The translations under genes and the position numbers were made by a program. Shown here piece by piece: positions 24,562 through 35,236 of a stretch of 41,854 bases of DNA (position 1 is its first letter; each line of letters opens with the position of its first letter). A model generated the notes under the pieces. That model ran no database searches, was not told the origin of the DNA, and saw only the letters and a program-made list of their open reading frames with translations. Origin of the DNA: Acidiphilium iwatense (lineage in GTDB: Bacteria > Pseudomonadota > Alphaproteobacteria > Acetobacterales > Acetobacteraceae); contig NZ_JAKGBZ010000032.1 in assembly GCF_021556475.1 (NCBI RefSeq), positions 1 through 41,854 of the forward strand, written 5' to 3'.

Positions 24562-25401
24562 ATGCTCATTGCTCAGTTGACCGACCTTCATGTCTGTTCC
24601 GCCGGACGCCCAGCCGCCAGGGTCGTGGAAACCAACATGCTGACCGAACGCGCATTGCGCGCGGTGGCGGGACTGCGCCCGGCACCCGATTTTGTAGTGA
24701 TATCCGGGGATCTTACGGAGAACGGGTTGATTGATGAATACAAAAACCTCGCCGCATTGCTGGAACGCTATCTGACCATGCCGATATTCGTCGTGCCCGG
24801 CAATCACGACCGTCGTTCCAATTTACGCCAGATCCTGCCACATCTTCCCGGCGTAAGCAGCGATTCTCGATTCATCCAGTATGTCGTGGAAGAGTTTCCC
24901 GTTCGGCTGATCATGCTTGATACCGTTGTTCCAGGGCACGCCCATGGCGAACTGGGCCCGGAGCGTCTTGATTTTCTTGATCGATCTCTCACGGCCGCAC
25001 CGCATCGCCCCAGCCTGGTCGTGATGCATCATCCGCCATTTCGCTGCGGAGTTGCCAGCATGGATTCGATCCATCTTCGTGACAGCGCCGCCTTTACCTC
25101 GGTCATCGCGCGTCATCAGCAGGTGGACCGGATTCTGTCCGGCCATCATCATCGCATGATCATCGGCAGGGTCGCACAGGCGATCGCCATGGTCGCACCC
25201 TCCATCGCCCATCAATGGATACTTGATTTCGATGCCGCAGCACCCGCGGCGCTGGTCATGGAGCCTCCCGCCTTCATGCTGCACCACTGGGCGCGCGAAG
25301 AAGGCATGTCTTCGCATGCCGTCTATGTCGAATCCTATCCCGGCCCATTTCCTGGACTTACCGACCCTGAATATCCGGGACATGGAGGAGCAGTCTCATG
25401 A
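24562..25401 (+). CDS. gpdQ: GpdQ-like glycerophosphodiesterase (calcineurin-like phosphoesterase)
   Basis: This 279-aa enzyme of the binuclear metallophosphoesterase fold should hydrolyse glycerophosphodiesters to glycerol-3-phosphate and an alcohol in the cytosol. The metal ligands appear in order: DLH (residues 8-10), SGD, GNHD, HHPP and GHHH. Length, the opening MLIAQLTDLHVCS and the later MHHPPFRCGVASMD follow Klebsiella/Enterobacter GpdQ closely; 3',5'-cAMP phosphodiesterases (CpdA) are the nearest alternative. The ATG at 24562 follows GGATGAG. Its stop overlaps the glpD start (ATGA), tying diester cleavage directly to glycerol-3-phosphate oxidation. Confidence 0.85.
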   Translation: MLIAQLTDLHVCSAGRPAARVVETNMLTERALRAVAGLRPAPDFVVISGDLTENGLIDEYKNLAALLERYLTMPIFVVPGNHDRRSNLRQILPHLPGVSSDSRFIQYVVEEFPVRLIMLDTVVPGHAHGELGPERLDFLDRSLTAAPHRPSLVVMHHPPFRCGVASMDSIHLRDSAAFTSVIARHQQVDRILSGHHHRMIIGRVAQAIAMVAPSIAHQWILDFDAAAPAALVMEPPAFMLHHWAREEGMSSHAVYVESYPGPFPGLTDPEYPGHGGAVS

Positions 25402-26930
25402 GCGCCGATCTCCTGATTGTCGGCGGCGGCATCAACGGCACCGGTATTGCGCGTGATGCCGCGGGGCGGGGCCTGTCCGTCCTTCTCGTTGAACAGGACG
25501 ATCTCGCTTCACATACTTCCTCGGCAAGTACCAAGCTTATTCACGGCGGGCTGCGCTATCTCGAATATTACGAATTCCGCCTGGTGCGCGAGGCGCTGAT
25601 GGAGCGCGAGCGGCTGCTCGGCATCGCGCCGCACATCATCTGGCCGCTCGAATTCGTGCTGCCCCATTCGGCGGATCAGCGCCCGGCCTGGATGATTCGC
25701 ATCGGCCTGTTTCTCTACGATCATCTCGCGAAGCGCGAGCGCCTGGCCGCGTCGCGCGCCGTGGGCTTTCCGCCGCATCCGGCCGCCACAATCCTGCAAC
25801 CCGCCTATCGGCGCGGCTTCACTTATTCCGATTGCTGGGTCGAGGACAGCCGGCTCGTCGTGCTGAACGCGATGGATGCCGCCGAACGCGGTGCGGATAT
25901 CCGCACCCGGACGCAACTGGTCTCGGCCCGCCCCGAAGGGACGTTCTGGCGCGCCGAGATCGAGGATCGCGCCACCTTCGCACGCGAAACCGTCATGGCG
26001 CGCGCGCTGGTCAACGCCGCCGGCCCCTGGGTGGGCGAGGTGCTGAGCGAAAAACTCGGCCGCAACACCCACAAGACCGTACGGATGGTCAAAGGCAGCC
26101 ACATCATCGTCCGCAAGCGCTACGAGGGCGATTTCGCATTCATCCTGCAGAACCCAGACAAACGCATCGTTTTCGCGGTGCCCTACGAGCACGATTTTAC
26201 TCTCATCGGCACCACCGACATCCCCTATGAGGACGATCCGTCTCAGGTCGTTATTTCCGCTGACGAGACGCGCTATCTGTGCGACAGCGTGTCGCGTTAT
26301 TTTCGCGCGCCAGTCACCCCGGCGGATGTCGTGCGCAGCTATTCCGGCGTTCGCCCGCTCTATGACGATCACGCCAAGAACGCCTCGGCGGTGACGCGCG
26401 ACTACGTGCTCGATGTCGAGGGCGGCGACGACAAACCCGCCCTCCTCTCGGTGTTCGGCGGCAAGATCACCACCTATCGCCGGCTGTCCGAGCACGCCTT
26501 GGAAAAACTGCTGCCGGCCATGGGGCGTGCGATCGGCACACCCTGGACGGCGGGATCGCCCTTGCCCGGCGGCGACATGGAGAATGCGGATTTCAGCACC
26601 TATCTGCATCAACTGACTTCGCGTTATTCTTTCCTGCCACCTCGCCTCGCCCATCGCCTCGCCCGCGCCTACGGCACCCGCGCCGAACGAATCCTTGGTG
26701 ATGCAGCCAGCCTCGCCGATCTCGGCACCGATCTCGGCGGCGGACTGACCGAGGCGGAGGTGAATTATCTCGTGGCCCACGAATGGGCGCGCGAAACCGA
26801 CGATATTCTATGGCGGCGCTCGAAACTCGTGCTGCACGTGCCAGACGGCACCCAAGCGAGGCTCGCCGCCTATCTCGCGTCTCTGCGAACGGCCGGGCCG
26901 GTTGAAGGAGGTGGCCGCACGCATTGCTGA
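25398..26930 (+). CDS. glpD: Aerobic glycerol-3-phosphate dehydrogenase
   Basis: GlpD is a membrane-associated FAD enzyme that oxidises glycerol-3-phosphate to dihydroxyacetone phosphate and passes electrons to ubiquinone. The 510-aa product begins with the FAD-binding loop [22 protein letters not shown]. It then has the family signature [23 protein letters not shown] and, near the middle, [20 protein letters not shown]-terminal helical domain contains [19 protein letters not shown]. Length is normal. The start overlaps the end of gpdQ, and glpK starts 40 bases after the stop. Confidence 0.97.
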   Translation: MSADLLIVGGGINGTGIARDAAGRGLSVLLVEQDDLASHTSSASTKLIHGGLRYLEYYEFRLVREALMERERLLGIAPHIIWPLEFVLPHSADQRPAWMIRIGLFLYDHLAKRERLAASRAVGFPPHPAATILQPAYRRGFTYSDCWVEDSRLVVLNAMDAAERGADIRTRTQLVSARPEGTFWRAEIEDRATFARETVMARALVNAAGPWVGEVLSEKLGRNTHKTVRMVKGSHIIVRKRYEGDFAFILQNPDKRIVFAVPYEHDFTLIGTTDIPYEDDPSQVVISADETRYLCDSVSRYFRAPVTPADVVRSYSGVRPLYDDHAKNASAVTRDYVLDVEGGDDKPALLSVFGGKITTYRRLSEHALEKLLPAMGRAIGTPWTAGSPLPGGDMENADFSTYLHQLTSRYSFLPPRLAHRLARAYGTRAERILGDAASLADLGTDLGGGLTEAEVNYLVAHEWARETDDILWRRSKLVLHVPDGTQARLAAYLASLRTAGPVEGGGRTHC

Positions 26931-26970
26931 CCAGTCATCGGTTTTCAAATCAATATCGAGGGAGCACAAA

Positions 26971-28470
<1,500 letters not shown>

Positions 28471-28473
28471 ACC

Positions 28474-28483
28474 ACTAACGTTA
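28474..28483. repeat. 10-bp palindrome between glpK and glpF
   Basis: CTAACGTTAG, a perfect palindrome directly before the glpF ribosome site (GGGAG). It may be a small operator or occlude the ribosome site; too short to say. Confidence 0.3.
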
Positions 28484-28495
28484 GGGAGCAAACCA

Positions 28496-29335
28496 ATGAA
28501 CCGACAATTGAGAGGCGAGCTGATCTCCGAAGCCGTCGCCGTCTTCATCATCATCGCGTTCGGCGATTCGGTTGCCGCGATGTATTTCCTGTATGACCCA
28601 AGCCCCTATCAGAACGCCTACTGGGGGGTGTGCATGAGCTGGGGTATGGCGGTCACGCTCGCAATCTATGTAACCGGATCGATCTCGGGTACCCACGCCA
28701 ATCCGGCAGTGACTCTGGCACTCGCAATGTTCCGAGGATTTTCCTGGAAAAAGGTGATTCCCTATGTTGTGGCGCAGATCGTCGGCGCGTTTGTCGGCGC
28801 GATCGTGGTGTATGCCTTGTTCGTGCCTGTGATCAACCACTTCAACGACCTTCACCATTTCACCCGGCCGGAGAGCATCCAGACGGCAGGCGTGTTTTTC
28901 ACCCATCCTGGTCTCGCAATCACGCCGCTGCACGCTCTATCCGACCAGATCATCCTGACCGCCTTCCTGATATTCGGCATTTTCGCGATCACCGAGCAAT
29001 ATAACGAGATGGCTCCGGGAGCGAATTTCGGCGCGGTGATGATCGGCCTTCTGGTCGCGATCATTGGTTCGAGCATGGGCTATCTGGAGGCATGGGCGAT
29101 CAACCCGGCACGTGACTTCGGCCCACGTGTTTTCGCCTATCTGGCCGGCTGGGGCTCGGGCGCGTTTCCCGGACCCGGTGACTACTGGTGGGTGCCGATC
29201 GTCGGCCCGCTAATCGGCGGGGTTATCGGCGGTGCCGCGTATCAGTGGCTGATCCACCCCTATCTGCCGGCGCGGGTGCGCGCGATGGAAGAAGAACGTC
29301 GCCGGATGGGCTTGAATGAAAATCCGGCCGAATGA
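28496..29335 (+). CDS. glpF: Glycerol facilitator (aquaglyceroporin)
   Basis: GlpF is an inner-membrane MIP-family channel that lets glycerol diffuse in. The 279-aa product has six membrane segments and both pore motifs: HANPAVT after segment 2 and INPARDFGPR after segment 5. The Asp after the second NPA (NPARD) is a mark of the glycerol-conducting branch. The C-terminus is a charged tail (RAMEEERRRMG). The ATG at 28496 follows GGGAG, 25 bases after glpK. It shares a transcript with glpK, which traps the incoming glycerol. Confidence 0.95.
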   Translation: MNRQLRGELISEAVAVFIIIAFGDSVAAMYFLYDPSPYQNAYWGVCMSWGMAVTLAIYVTGSISGTHANPAVTLALAMFRGFSWKKVIPYVVAQIVGAFVGAIVVYALFVPVINHFNDLHHFTRPESIQTAGVFFTHPGLAITPLHALSDQIILTAFLIFGIFAITEQYNEMAPGANFGAVMIGLLVAIIGSSMGYLEAWAINPARDFGPRVFAYLAGWGSGAFPGPGDYWWVPIVGPLIGGVIGGAAYQWLIHPYLPARVRAMEEERRRMGLNENPAE

Positions 29336-29388
29336 TCTGACATGAACGGGCCGGTCCTTCAGGATCGGCTCGCACGCGGGAGGGACTC

Positions 29389-30390
29389 ATGAAAAAACTC
29401 ATCAACGCGCCCGAACACGTCGTCGCCGAGGCGCTGGAGGGCATGGCGTTTGCCCATGCCGATCTGATCCGGGTGAATCGCGACCCGGATTTCATCGCCC
29501 GCGCCGATGCACCGGTGCGCGGCAAAGTGGCACTCGTCTCCGGCGGTGGCTCCGGCCATGAACCGATGCATGGCGGTTTCGTCGGGCGCGGCATGCTCGA
29601 CGCCGCCTGTCCGGGTGCGGTGTTCACCAGCCCGACGCCCGACCAGATGCTGGAAGCCACCAAGGCGGTCGATGGCGGTGTCGGGGTTCTGCACATCGTC
29701 AAGAACTACACCGGCGACGTGCTGAATTTCGAAATGGCCGCCGATCTCGCCAGGGAGGAGGGCATCGACGTGCATGCCGTCGTCATCGACGACGATGTCG
29801 CGGTCAAGGATTCACTCTACACCGCCGGTCGGCGCGGCGTCGGCGCGACCGTACTCGCGGAAAAAATCTGCGGCGGGATGGCCGAAGCGGGCGCGCCAGT
29901 CGATCATGTCGTCGATCTCTGCCGCGCGGTGAATGGTGCGGCGCGCTCCATGGGTCTGGCACTGACGCCCTGCACCGTGCCCCATGCCGGCAAGCCGAGC
30001 TTCGATCTCGCCGAAGACGAAATGGAATTCGGCATCGGCATCCATGGCGAGCCGGGACGCAGGCGGATGAAGCTCGAGCCCGCCGACCGCATCGCGGAGA
30101 TGCTGATGGAACCGATCCTGGAGGATCTGCCGTTCAGGCGCGGCGATGACATACTGTTATTCGTCAACGGCATGGGCGGAACCCCGCTGATCGAACTCTA
30201 TGTCGTCTATCGCGCCGCCGAGGCGATCGCAGCGAAGCACGGGCTCGCCGTCTCGTGCCGCCTGGTCGGCTCCTACATGACCAGCCTCGACATGGCGGGG
30301 GTTTCGATCACCGCGCTCCGGCTCGACGACACCATGCGCAAGGGGTGGGATGCGCCGGTCATCACCCCAGCTTTGCGTTGGGGCGGCTGA
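29389..30390 (+). CDS. dhaK: Dihydroxyacetone kinase subunit DhaK
   Basis: DhaK binds dihydroxyacetone covalently through a histidine and presents it to DhaL-ADP for phosphorylation. The 333-aa product has [13 protein letters not shown] (from residue 52) and the substrate-binding histidine His219 in [12 protein letters not shown]. Near the end comes [18 protein letters not shown]. Length fits the PTS-type (ATP-independent) DhaK. The ATG follows GGGAGGGA. The stop overlaps the dhaL start by one base (TGATG). It follows glpF by 53 bases on the same strand. Confidence 0.96.
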   Translation: MKKLINAPEHVVAEALEGMAFAHADLIRVNRDPDFIARADAPVRGKVALVSGGGSGHEPMHGGFVGRGMLDAACPGAVFTSPTPDQMLEATKAVDGGVGVLHIVKNYTGDVLNFEMAADLAREEGIDVHAVVIDDDVAVKDSLYTAGRRGVGATVLAEKICGGMAEAGAPVDHVVDLCRAVNGAARSMGLALTPCTVPHAGKPSFDLAEDEMEFGIGIHGEPGRRRMKLEPADRIAEMLMEPILEDLPFRRGDDILLFVNGMGGTPLIELYVVYRAAEAIAAKHGLAVSCRLVGSYMTSLDMAGVSITALRLDDTMRKGWDAPVITPALRWGG

Positions 30391-30992
30391 TGGCGCGCGA
30401 CGCAACCGCGCTCGCCCTCTGGCTGCGCCACGCGAACGCCATGTTCGCAAACGAACAGGCGGCGCTGAACGCGCTCGATGCGGCGATCGGCGATGGCGAT
30501 CACGGCGCCAATCTCGCGCGCGGTTTCGCCAAGGTGGTGACGAAGCTCGACGAAGCGACGCAAGCGACCCCCGCCGCGCTGTTCAAGCTCGCCGGCATGA
30601 CGCTGATCGGCACGGTGGGCGGCGCCTCCGGCCCGCTCTACGGGACGTTCTTCCTGGAAGCGGCGAAGGCGGCGGGCGATGCCGCGACCCTCGACGATGC
30701 CGCCCTCGCCGCCTGCCTGCGCGCCGGCCTCGCCGGGGTGCGGGCGCGCGGCAAGGCCGAGCCGGGCGACAAGACCATGGTGGATGCGCTGATCCCCGCC
30801 ATCGCCGTGCTGGACGGCGGTGGATCGCTCGCCAAGGCCGCCGAGGCCGCGCGCGACGGCGCCGAAGCGACCAAGCCGATCGTCGCGCGCAAGGGACGGG
30901 CGAGCTATCTTGGCGAGCGCGCCATCGGCCATGTCGATCCGGGGGCGACCTCGTCGGCCATGCTGCTCGCCTGCCTAGCCGAGGCGTCTTGA
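30390..30992 (+). CDS. dhaL: Dihydroxyacetone kinase ADP-binding subunit DhaL
   Basis: DhaL holds a tightly bound ADP that is rephosphorylated by DhaM and passes phosphate to dihydroxyacetone on DhaK. The 200-aa product has the Mg-ADP aspartates Asp30, Asp35 and Asp37 in LDAAIGDGDHG, then GGASGPLYGTFF and the C-terminal GDKTMVDALIPA and RASYLGERAIGHVDPGATS, all typical. It is coupled to dhaK upstream, and dhaM starts six bases after its stop. Confidence 0.96.
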   Translation: MARDATALALWLRHANAMFANEQAALNALDAAIGDGDHGANLARGFAKVVTKLDEATQATPAALFKLAGMTLIGTVGGASGPLYGTFFLEAAKAAGDAATLDDAALAACLRAGLAGVRARGKAEPGDKTMVDALIPAIAVLDGGGSLAKAAEAARDGAEATKPIVARKGRASYLGERAIGHVDPGATSSAMLLACLAEAS

Positions 30993-30998
30993 ACCCCG

Positions 30999-33299
30999 AT
31001 GTCAGCTAAAGTCGCGCTGGTTCTCGTTTCGCATAGCCGGGTGCTGGCCGAAGCGGTCGCGACACTGATCCGGCCGATGACCGGGCCTGACCTGAAGATC
31101 GCCTGCGCCGCCGGCGCGGGCGATGATGGTGCCGAACTCGGCACCGACGCCACCGCGATCCTGGCGGCGATCGAAGACCTGGACAGCCCGGCCGGCACGC
31201 TCGTGCTGATGGATATCGGCAGCGCGCTGCTGAGCGCCGAAACCGCGCTCGATCTGCTGGATGCGGTGATCCGTTCGCGGGTTTCGCTCTGCGCCGCACC
31301 ATTCGTCGAAGGCGCGATCGCCGCCGGGGTTGCCGCTGCCGGCGGGGCGCAGCTCGATACCGTGCGGGCGGAAGCCGAAGCGGCACTAGAGTCGAAGCGC
31401 GCGCAACTCGGTCTCGATTCGGCGCAAACAACGCCGCAGCCCGCTAACAACGTCGATTCAGTGACGCGCGAGGTGCGCATCGCCGACCCCGCCGGGCTGC
31501 ACCTGCGCCCCGCCGCCGCAATCGCGCGGCTCGCCCAGGCGCAGGCAGCAAATGTCACGCTCGCCCCGGCGGACGGATCGCGCGTCCCGGCGCCGGCGAC
31601 CAGCCTGACGGCCCTGCTCGGTCTCGGCGCGCGGGGCAACGCAACGCTGCGCCTCTCCGCGAGCGGCGCGGGTGCCGAAGCGGCCCTCGATGTGATCGAA
31701 GCGGTGCTGACCGCGCCAACACAAGAGCCCGAACCGCCGGAGCCGGTTGCGGCAACCGGCCCGCGCCCGGCATCGCCCGGCATCGCGATCGGTCCGATGC
31801 GCACTCTACGCACCACCATGCCGCCTATCGCGCGCAGCCTCGCCAAGGATCGCGACGCGGCCAAACGCGCTCTCGATGCGGCGCTCGGCACGGCGAAGCG
31901 TCAGGGCGGCGCCGGCCATGCAATTCTGGACGCCCAACGCGCGCTGCTCGACGATCCAGCCCTCCGCGCCCATGCCATCGCCCTGACCGACCGGGACGGT
32001 CTCGACGCCGCACCCGCCTGGGCGGAGGCGATCGAGGCCGCAGCCTCAACAATCGCCGCGCTCGACAATCCCATCCTGCGCGCCCGCGCGGCCGATCTGC
32101 GCGATGCCGGCGCCCTGGTGCTGCGCGCGCTCGGCGTGACCCACGCCGCCGCGCTGCCTGACGGGCCGCCCGCGATCCTGATCGCCGACGATCTGCTCCC
32201 CTCCCTCGCCGTCACTCTCGATCGCGACCGCGTGCCCGGCGTGATCGACCGTGCCGGTGGAACTGCGTCGCACGCCGCCATTCTGCTCCGTGCCGCCGGA
32301 ATTCCCTATCTGGTCGGCGCCGGGGCAACCGAGCTGAAGGAGAGCGCGATCGTGGCATTCGATGGCGCAACCGGTGAATTCTGGCTCGATCCTGACGCAG
32401 CGACGTTGGCGATGCTGCGCGCGCGGGAAGCGCAGGCGGCGCGGGATGAAGCCGCGTCGCGATCGAACCCGGTGCGCCTCGCCGACGGCAGCGACATCAC
32501 CCTCTGGGCCAATGTCGCGAGCCGCGCCGAAGCCGAGGCGGCCGATCGGGCGAATGCCGCCGGCATCGGACTGCTGCGCACCGAATTCCTGTTCCTCGAC
32601 CGGGTCTTGCCACCCTCGGAGGACGAACAATGCGCGATGCTGCGCGCGATCATGGCGCCGATGCGCGGCCGGCCGATCGTGCTGCGCACGCTCGATGCCG
32701 GGGCGGACAAACCTATGCCGTTCCTGCCACTCGCACCGGAGCAGAACCCCGCGCTCGGTGTGCGCGGTCTGCGCGCGCTGCTGGACAACGATGCGATTTT
32801 CGAAACCCAGCTCCGCGCCATGCTGCGGGCGGGTGTGGATCACGATGCGCGCATCATGCTGCCGATGGTCACCAATCCAAGCGAGGTGACCGCGGCGCGC
32901 GCCATCCTGAATCACGCCCACGAGGCGCTCGCCGGAGCGAAAACCGATCACGCCTGGCCGGTTCGCCTCGGCATCATGATCGAAGTGCCGGCGGCGGCGC
33001 TCGTCATCGCGGATTTCGCCGACATCATCGATTTCGTCTCGATCGGCACCAACGATCTCACCCAATACACGCTCGCCGCCGACCGCAACGTCCCGGCCCT
33101 CGCCGGGCTGGGCGGCACGGCGCATCCTTCGGTGCTCGCCTTGTGCCGCAAGGTCGCCGCCGAGGCGCGCGTGCCGGTATCGGTCTGCGGCGAGGCGGCG
33201 GGCGATCCCGAGATCGCACCGCTGCTCGCCTCCTGCGGTATCCGGAATCTGTCGACGGCGCCGCGATCCTTCGCCGCGATCCGAAAGATATTCGACTAG
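30999..33299 (+). CDS. dhaM: Fused phosphotransferase DhaM: EIIA-Dha, HPr and Enzyme I in one chain
   Basis: This 766-aa protein feeds phosphate from PEP to the ADP on DhaL. Three PTS modules are visible. EIIA-Dha covers about 1-130 (VSHSRVLAEAV, active His12). HPr covers about 150-235 (PAGLHLRPAA, active His168). Enzyme I runs from about 245 to the end: phospho-His425 in GGTASHAAIL, GIGLLRTEFLF, LGIMIEVPAA, SIGTNDLTQYTLAADR and Cys730 in SVCGEAAGDPE. All active residues are intact, so the relay from PEP to dihydroxyacetone needs no other PTS protein. Most DhaM proteins have only the first domain or a truncated Enzyme I. Confidence 0.95.
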   Translation: MSAKVALVLVSHSRVLAEAVATLIRPMTGPDLKIACAAGAGDDGAELGTDATAILAAIEDLDSPAGTLVLMDIGSALLSAETALDLLDAVIRSRVSLCAAPFVEGAIAAGVAAAGGAQLDTVRAEAEAALESKRAQLGLDSAQTTPQPANNVDSVTREVRIADPAGLHLRPAAAIARLAQAQAANVTLAPADGSRVPAPATSLTALLGLGARGNATLRLSASGAGAEAALDVIEAVLTAPTQEPEPPEPVAATGPRPASPGIAIGPMRTLRTTMPPIARSLAKDRDAAKRALDAALGTAKRQGGAGHAILDAQRALLDDPALRAHAIALTDRDGLDAAPAWAEAIEAAASTIAALDNPILRARAADLRDAGALVLRALGVTHAAALPDGPPAILIADDLLPSLAVTLDRDRVPGVIDRAGGTASHAAILLRAAGIPYLVGAGATELKESAIVAFDGATGEFWLDPDAATLAMLRAREAQAARDEAASRSNPVRLADGSDITLWANVASRAEAEAADRANAAGIGLLRTEFLFLDRVLPPSEDEQCAMLRAIMAPMRGRPIVLRTLDAGADKPMPFLPLAPEQNPALGVRGLRALLDNDAIFETQLRAMLRAGVDHDARIMLPMVTNPSEVTAARAILNHAHEALAGAKTDHAWPVRLGIMIEVPAAALVIADFADIIDFVSIGTNDLTQYTLAADRNVPALAGLGGTAHPSVLALCRKVAAEARVPVSVCGEAAGDPEIAPLLASCGIRNLSTAPRSFAAIRKIFD

Positions 33300-33315
33300 G
33301 ACCGGGCTGGACCGA

Positions 33316-33744
33316 TTACTTCTTGCCGCGCGCCGCCTGGGCCGCCGGCTTGGTGCCGAGCCCGATCTTCTTGGCGAGGTTGGAGCGCTGCTTCGCATAG
33401 TTGGGCGCGACCATCGGGTAGTCAGACGCCAACTGCCAGCGCTCGCGATATTGCTCCGGCGTCAGATTATAGGCCGACTTCAAATGCCGGCGCAGCATTT
33501 TCAGCTTTTTGCCGTCTTCCAGGCAAATGATATAGTCGGCGAACACCGACTTCTTCGGGTTGACCGCAGGCTCCGGCAGCGGCGGGGGCGCCGGCTTCTG
33601 CGTTTCGCTTCCGCTCAGGCTGCGATAGACCTCGCGGATCAAGTTCGGCAGCATTTCGGGAGTCACTGAGTTGTGCGACACATGAGCCGAGATGATCTCC
33701 GCGGTCAGTTGCAGGAGATGTTCATTGGTCTGGGAATCCGACAT
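33316..33744 (-). CDS. MucR/Ros family transcriptional regulator
   Basis: This 142-aa DNA-binding protein belongs to the MucR/Ros family, which in alphaproteobacteria represses surface polysaccharide, virulence and acquired genes. The core reads YIICLEDGKKLKMLRRHLKSAYNLTPEQYRERWQLASDYPMVAPNYA. At the Ros zinc site the first Cys and the first His are kept, the second Cys is Asp, and the second His is missing (SAY), as in zinc-poor family members. The tail is basic. The ATG at 33744 follows GAAGGA; the upstream start at 33777 is weaker. Convergent with dhaM. An inverted repeat upstream could be an autoregulatory site. Confidence 0.9.
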   Translation of the reverse strand: MSDSQTNEHLLQLTAEIISAHVSHNSVTPEMLPNLIREVYRSLSGSETQKPAPPPLPEPAVNPKKSVFADYIICLEDGKKLKMLRRHLKSAYNLTPEQYRERWQLASDYPMVAPNYAKQRSNLAKKIGLGTKPAAQAARGKK

Positions 33745-33801
33745 GACTAGTCCTTCAGAAATCTTCTTGCGCACCATGTGGCGCCACGCTCAATAGAATG
33801 A

Positions 33802-33822
33802 TTCTTGGGGCAAACGCAAGAA
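33802..33822. promoter_or_regulatory. Inverted repeat in the mucR-tusA divergent gap
   Basis: TTCTTG, nine bases, CAAGAA, within an AT-rich stretch of the gap between the MucR gene and the divergent TusA-like gene. It is a plausible operator for either gene, but short. Confidence 0.3.
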
Positions 33823-33904
33823 ATGACCGACAAAAATTCCATCGATCAACGAAATCGGCCGAACGATGACTACCGAACCAGTGAGGTTGATTGGAAAAAC
33901 CCTA

Positions 33905-34168
33905 ATGAATAACACGAATATCGTTGAATTTCCGCCGCATGACCGGGCGATCGACATTACTGGTGAAACCTGCCCGATGACTTTCGTGCGCACCCGGCTC
34001 GCGCTCGATTCGCTGCCGCCGGGCGCGGTTCTGCTGGTCCGGCTCAAGGGCGCGGACCCACGCGCCAATGTGCCGCGCGCCACCGCCGATCAGGGCCACG
34101 ATCTACTCGACATGTTCGACCTGCCGGACGGCAGCGCCGTCCTGGTCATTCGCAAGGCGTCCGCCTGA
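33905..34168 (+). CDS. TusA/SirA-like sulfurtransferase family protein
   Basis: This small 87-aa protein has the TusA fold. TusA proteins carry sulfur as a persulfide on the cysteine of a CPxP motif. Here DITGETCPMTFVRTRLALDSL keeps the Cys-Pro, but the second proline is threonine. The second half, LLVRLKGADPRANVPRATADQGHDLL, is typical. The role could be sulfur transfer or regulation. The ATG at 33905 lies nearest the family start; an in-frame ATG at 33866 adds 13 residues. The 3' end overlaps the convergent rimI gene by 23 bases. Confidence 0.8.
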   Translation: MNNTNIVEFPPHDRAIDITGETCPMTFVRTRLALDSLPPGAVLLVRLKGADPRANVPRATADQGHDLLDMFDLPDGSAVLVIRKASA

Positions 34169-34568
34169 GCAGCAGAGCATCCTGACCGGCGCCGTAATAA
34201 TCCCGCCGCCGCCCGGCCTCGGCAAACCCCGCGCGCGCATAGAGCGCACGCGCAGCCGCGTTATCCGCCGCGACTTCGAGAAACACCGCCGAAGCGCCGC
34301 GCCGCCCGGCCTCATGCAGTGCCGCACCGAGCAATTGCCAACCAAGGCCGCGCCGCCGCGCCGCCGGAATGACGCCGATGGTCAGGATTTCCGCTTCGTC
34401 CGCCACCGTGCGCGCGATCACGCAGCCGCCCGCCTCGTCGATGAATCCGAACACGCCTGGGCTCGCGAACAGGGTCGCGATGCTCGCTTCGGACCAGGCC
34501 TCCGGGCCGAAAGCCGCTGCGTGAAGCAGGCCAATGGCCTGAGCGTGCGGCGCCGCAGCCGGGATCAT
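34146..34568 (-). CDS. rimI: Ribosomal-protein-alanine N-acetyltransferase RimI-like
   Basis: This 140-aa GNAT protein is of the RimI type, which acetylates the N-terminal alanine of ribosomal protein S18. It has ILTIGVIPAARRRGLGWQLLGAAL as acetyl-CoA site and EVAADNAAARALYARAGFAEAGRRRDYY, the RimI-typical C-terminal motif. Its ATG overlaps the stop of tsaB by four bases; the tsaB-rimI pairing is widespread in bacteria and supports the call over a generic GNAT. Confidence 0.9.
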   Translation of the reverse strand: MIPAAAPHAQAIGLLHAAAFGPEAWSEASIATLFASPGVFGFIDEAGGCVIARTVADEAEILTIGVIPAARRRGLGWQLLGAALHEAGRRGASAVFLEVAADNAAARALYARAGFAEAGRRRDYYGAGQDALLLRRTPCE

Positions 34569-35236
34569 TGCGGCGGTGGCCGCAGACCCGCTTCGGGTAG
34601 CTTCGCTTCCGGCGGATCGACATAGAGCGGCGCCGCCGGGCGTGGCGCATCCCCGCCTGCCACAAGGTGCCGCAGCGCCGAAGCGATCGCAGCACCCGAG
34701 CAGAATCGCGCATCGGTCAGCATCACGTCATGGCCGCGCGCGGCGAGCATCGCGGCGGTCTCGCCGGCCCGATCGCCGGCAAGGGCGACCGGCCCGTCGG
34801 GGACAGGAATATCGGCATCGTCGAACGCCGCGGCGCGCCCGTCCCGCACCAGGAACAGCCGGCCGCGCCGTGCCGCGATCGCGATCCAGAGCGGACGATG
34901 CAGGGTGGGAAACGCGGCGCCGAACGCCTCGCTCATCGAAATGCCGTGAACCGGAACGCCGGCGGCAACGCCAAGCCCTTGCGCCAGCGCGATCGCGGCG
35001 CGCAACCCGGTGAAGCTGCCCGGCCCCACCGTCACCGCAATCGCATCGAGCGCCGAGGCCGCGATCCCGGCTTCAGCGAGGCAGTCGTCGACCCAGACCG
35101 CGAGCGTATCGGCGAGTCCGGTCTTCAGCACTCCGGCGCGCAGCGCGCGCACGTGATCGCCCTCCATCAAGGTCACGCTGGCGCGGCGCTGTGCCGCGTC
35201 GATCGCCAGGATGCGTCCGGGCGGCTTTTCGCTCAC
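34565..35236 (-). CDS. tsaB: tRNA threonylcarbamoyladenosine modification protein TsaB
   Basis: TsaB is the non-catalytic, actin-fold partner of TsaD in making t6A37 of ANN-reading tRNAs. The 223-aa product has [16 protein letters not shown] near the start and the hallmark [21 protein letters not shown]. No ATG fits. The GTG at 35236 was chosen because it overlaps the stop of the nitroreductase gene as GTGA and puts the family start eight residues in. The ORF stays open far upstream, but that is the nitroreductase gene in another frame. Confidence 0.92.
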   Translation of the reverse strand: MSEKPPGRILAIDAAQRRASVTLMEGDHVRALRAGVLKTGLADTLAVWVDDCLAEAGIAASALDAIAVTVGPGSFTGLRAAIALAQGLGVAAGVPVHGISMSEAFGAAFPTLHRPLWIAIAARRGRLFLVRDGRAAAFDDADIPVPDGPVALAGDRAGETAAMLAARGHDVMLTDARFCSGAAIASALRHLVAGGDAPRPAAPLYVDPPEAKLPEAGLRPPPQ

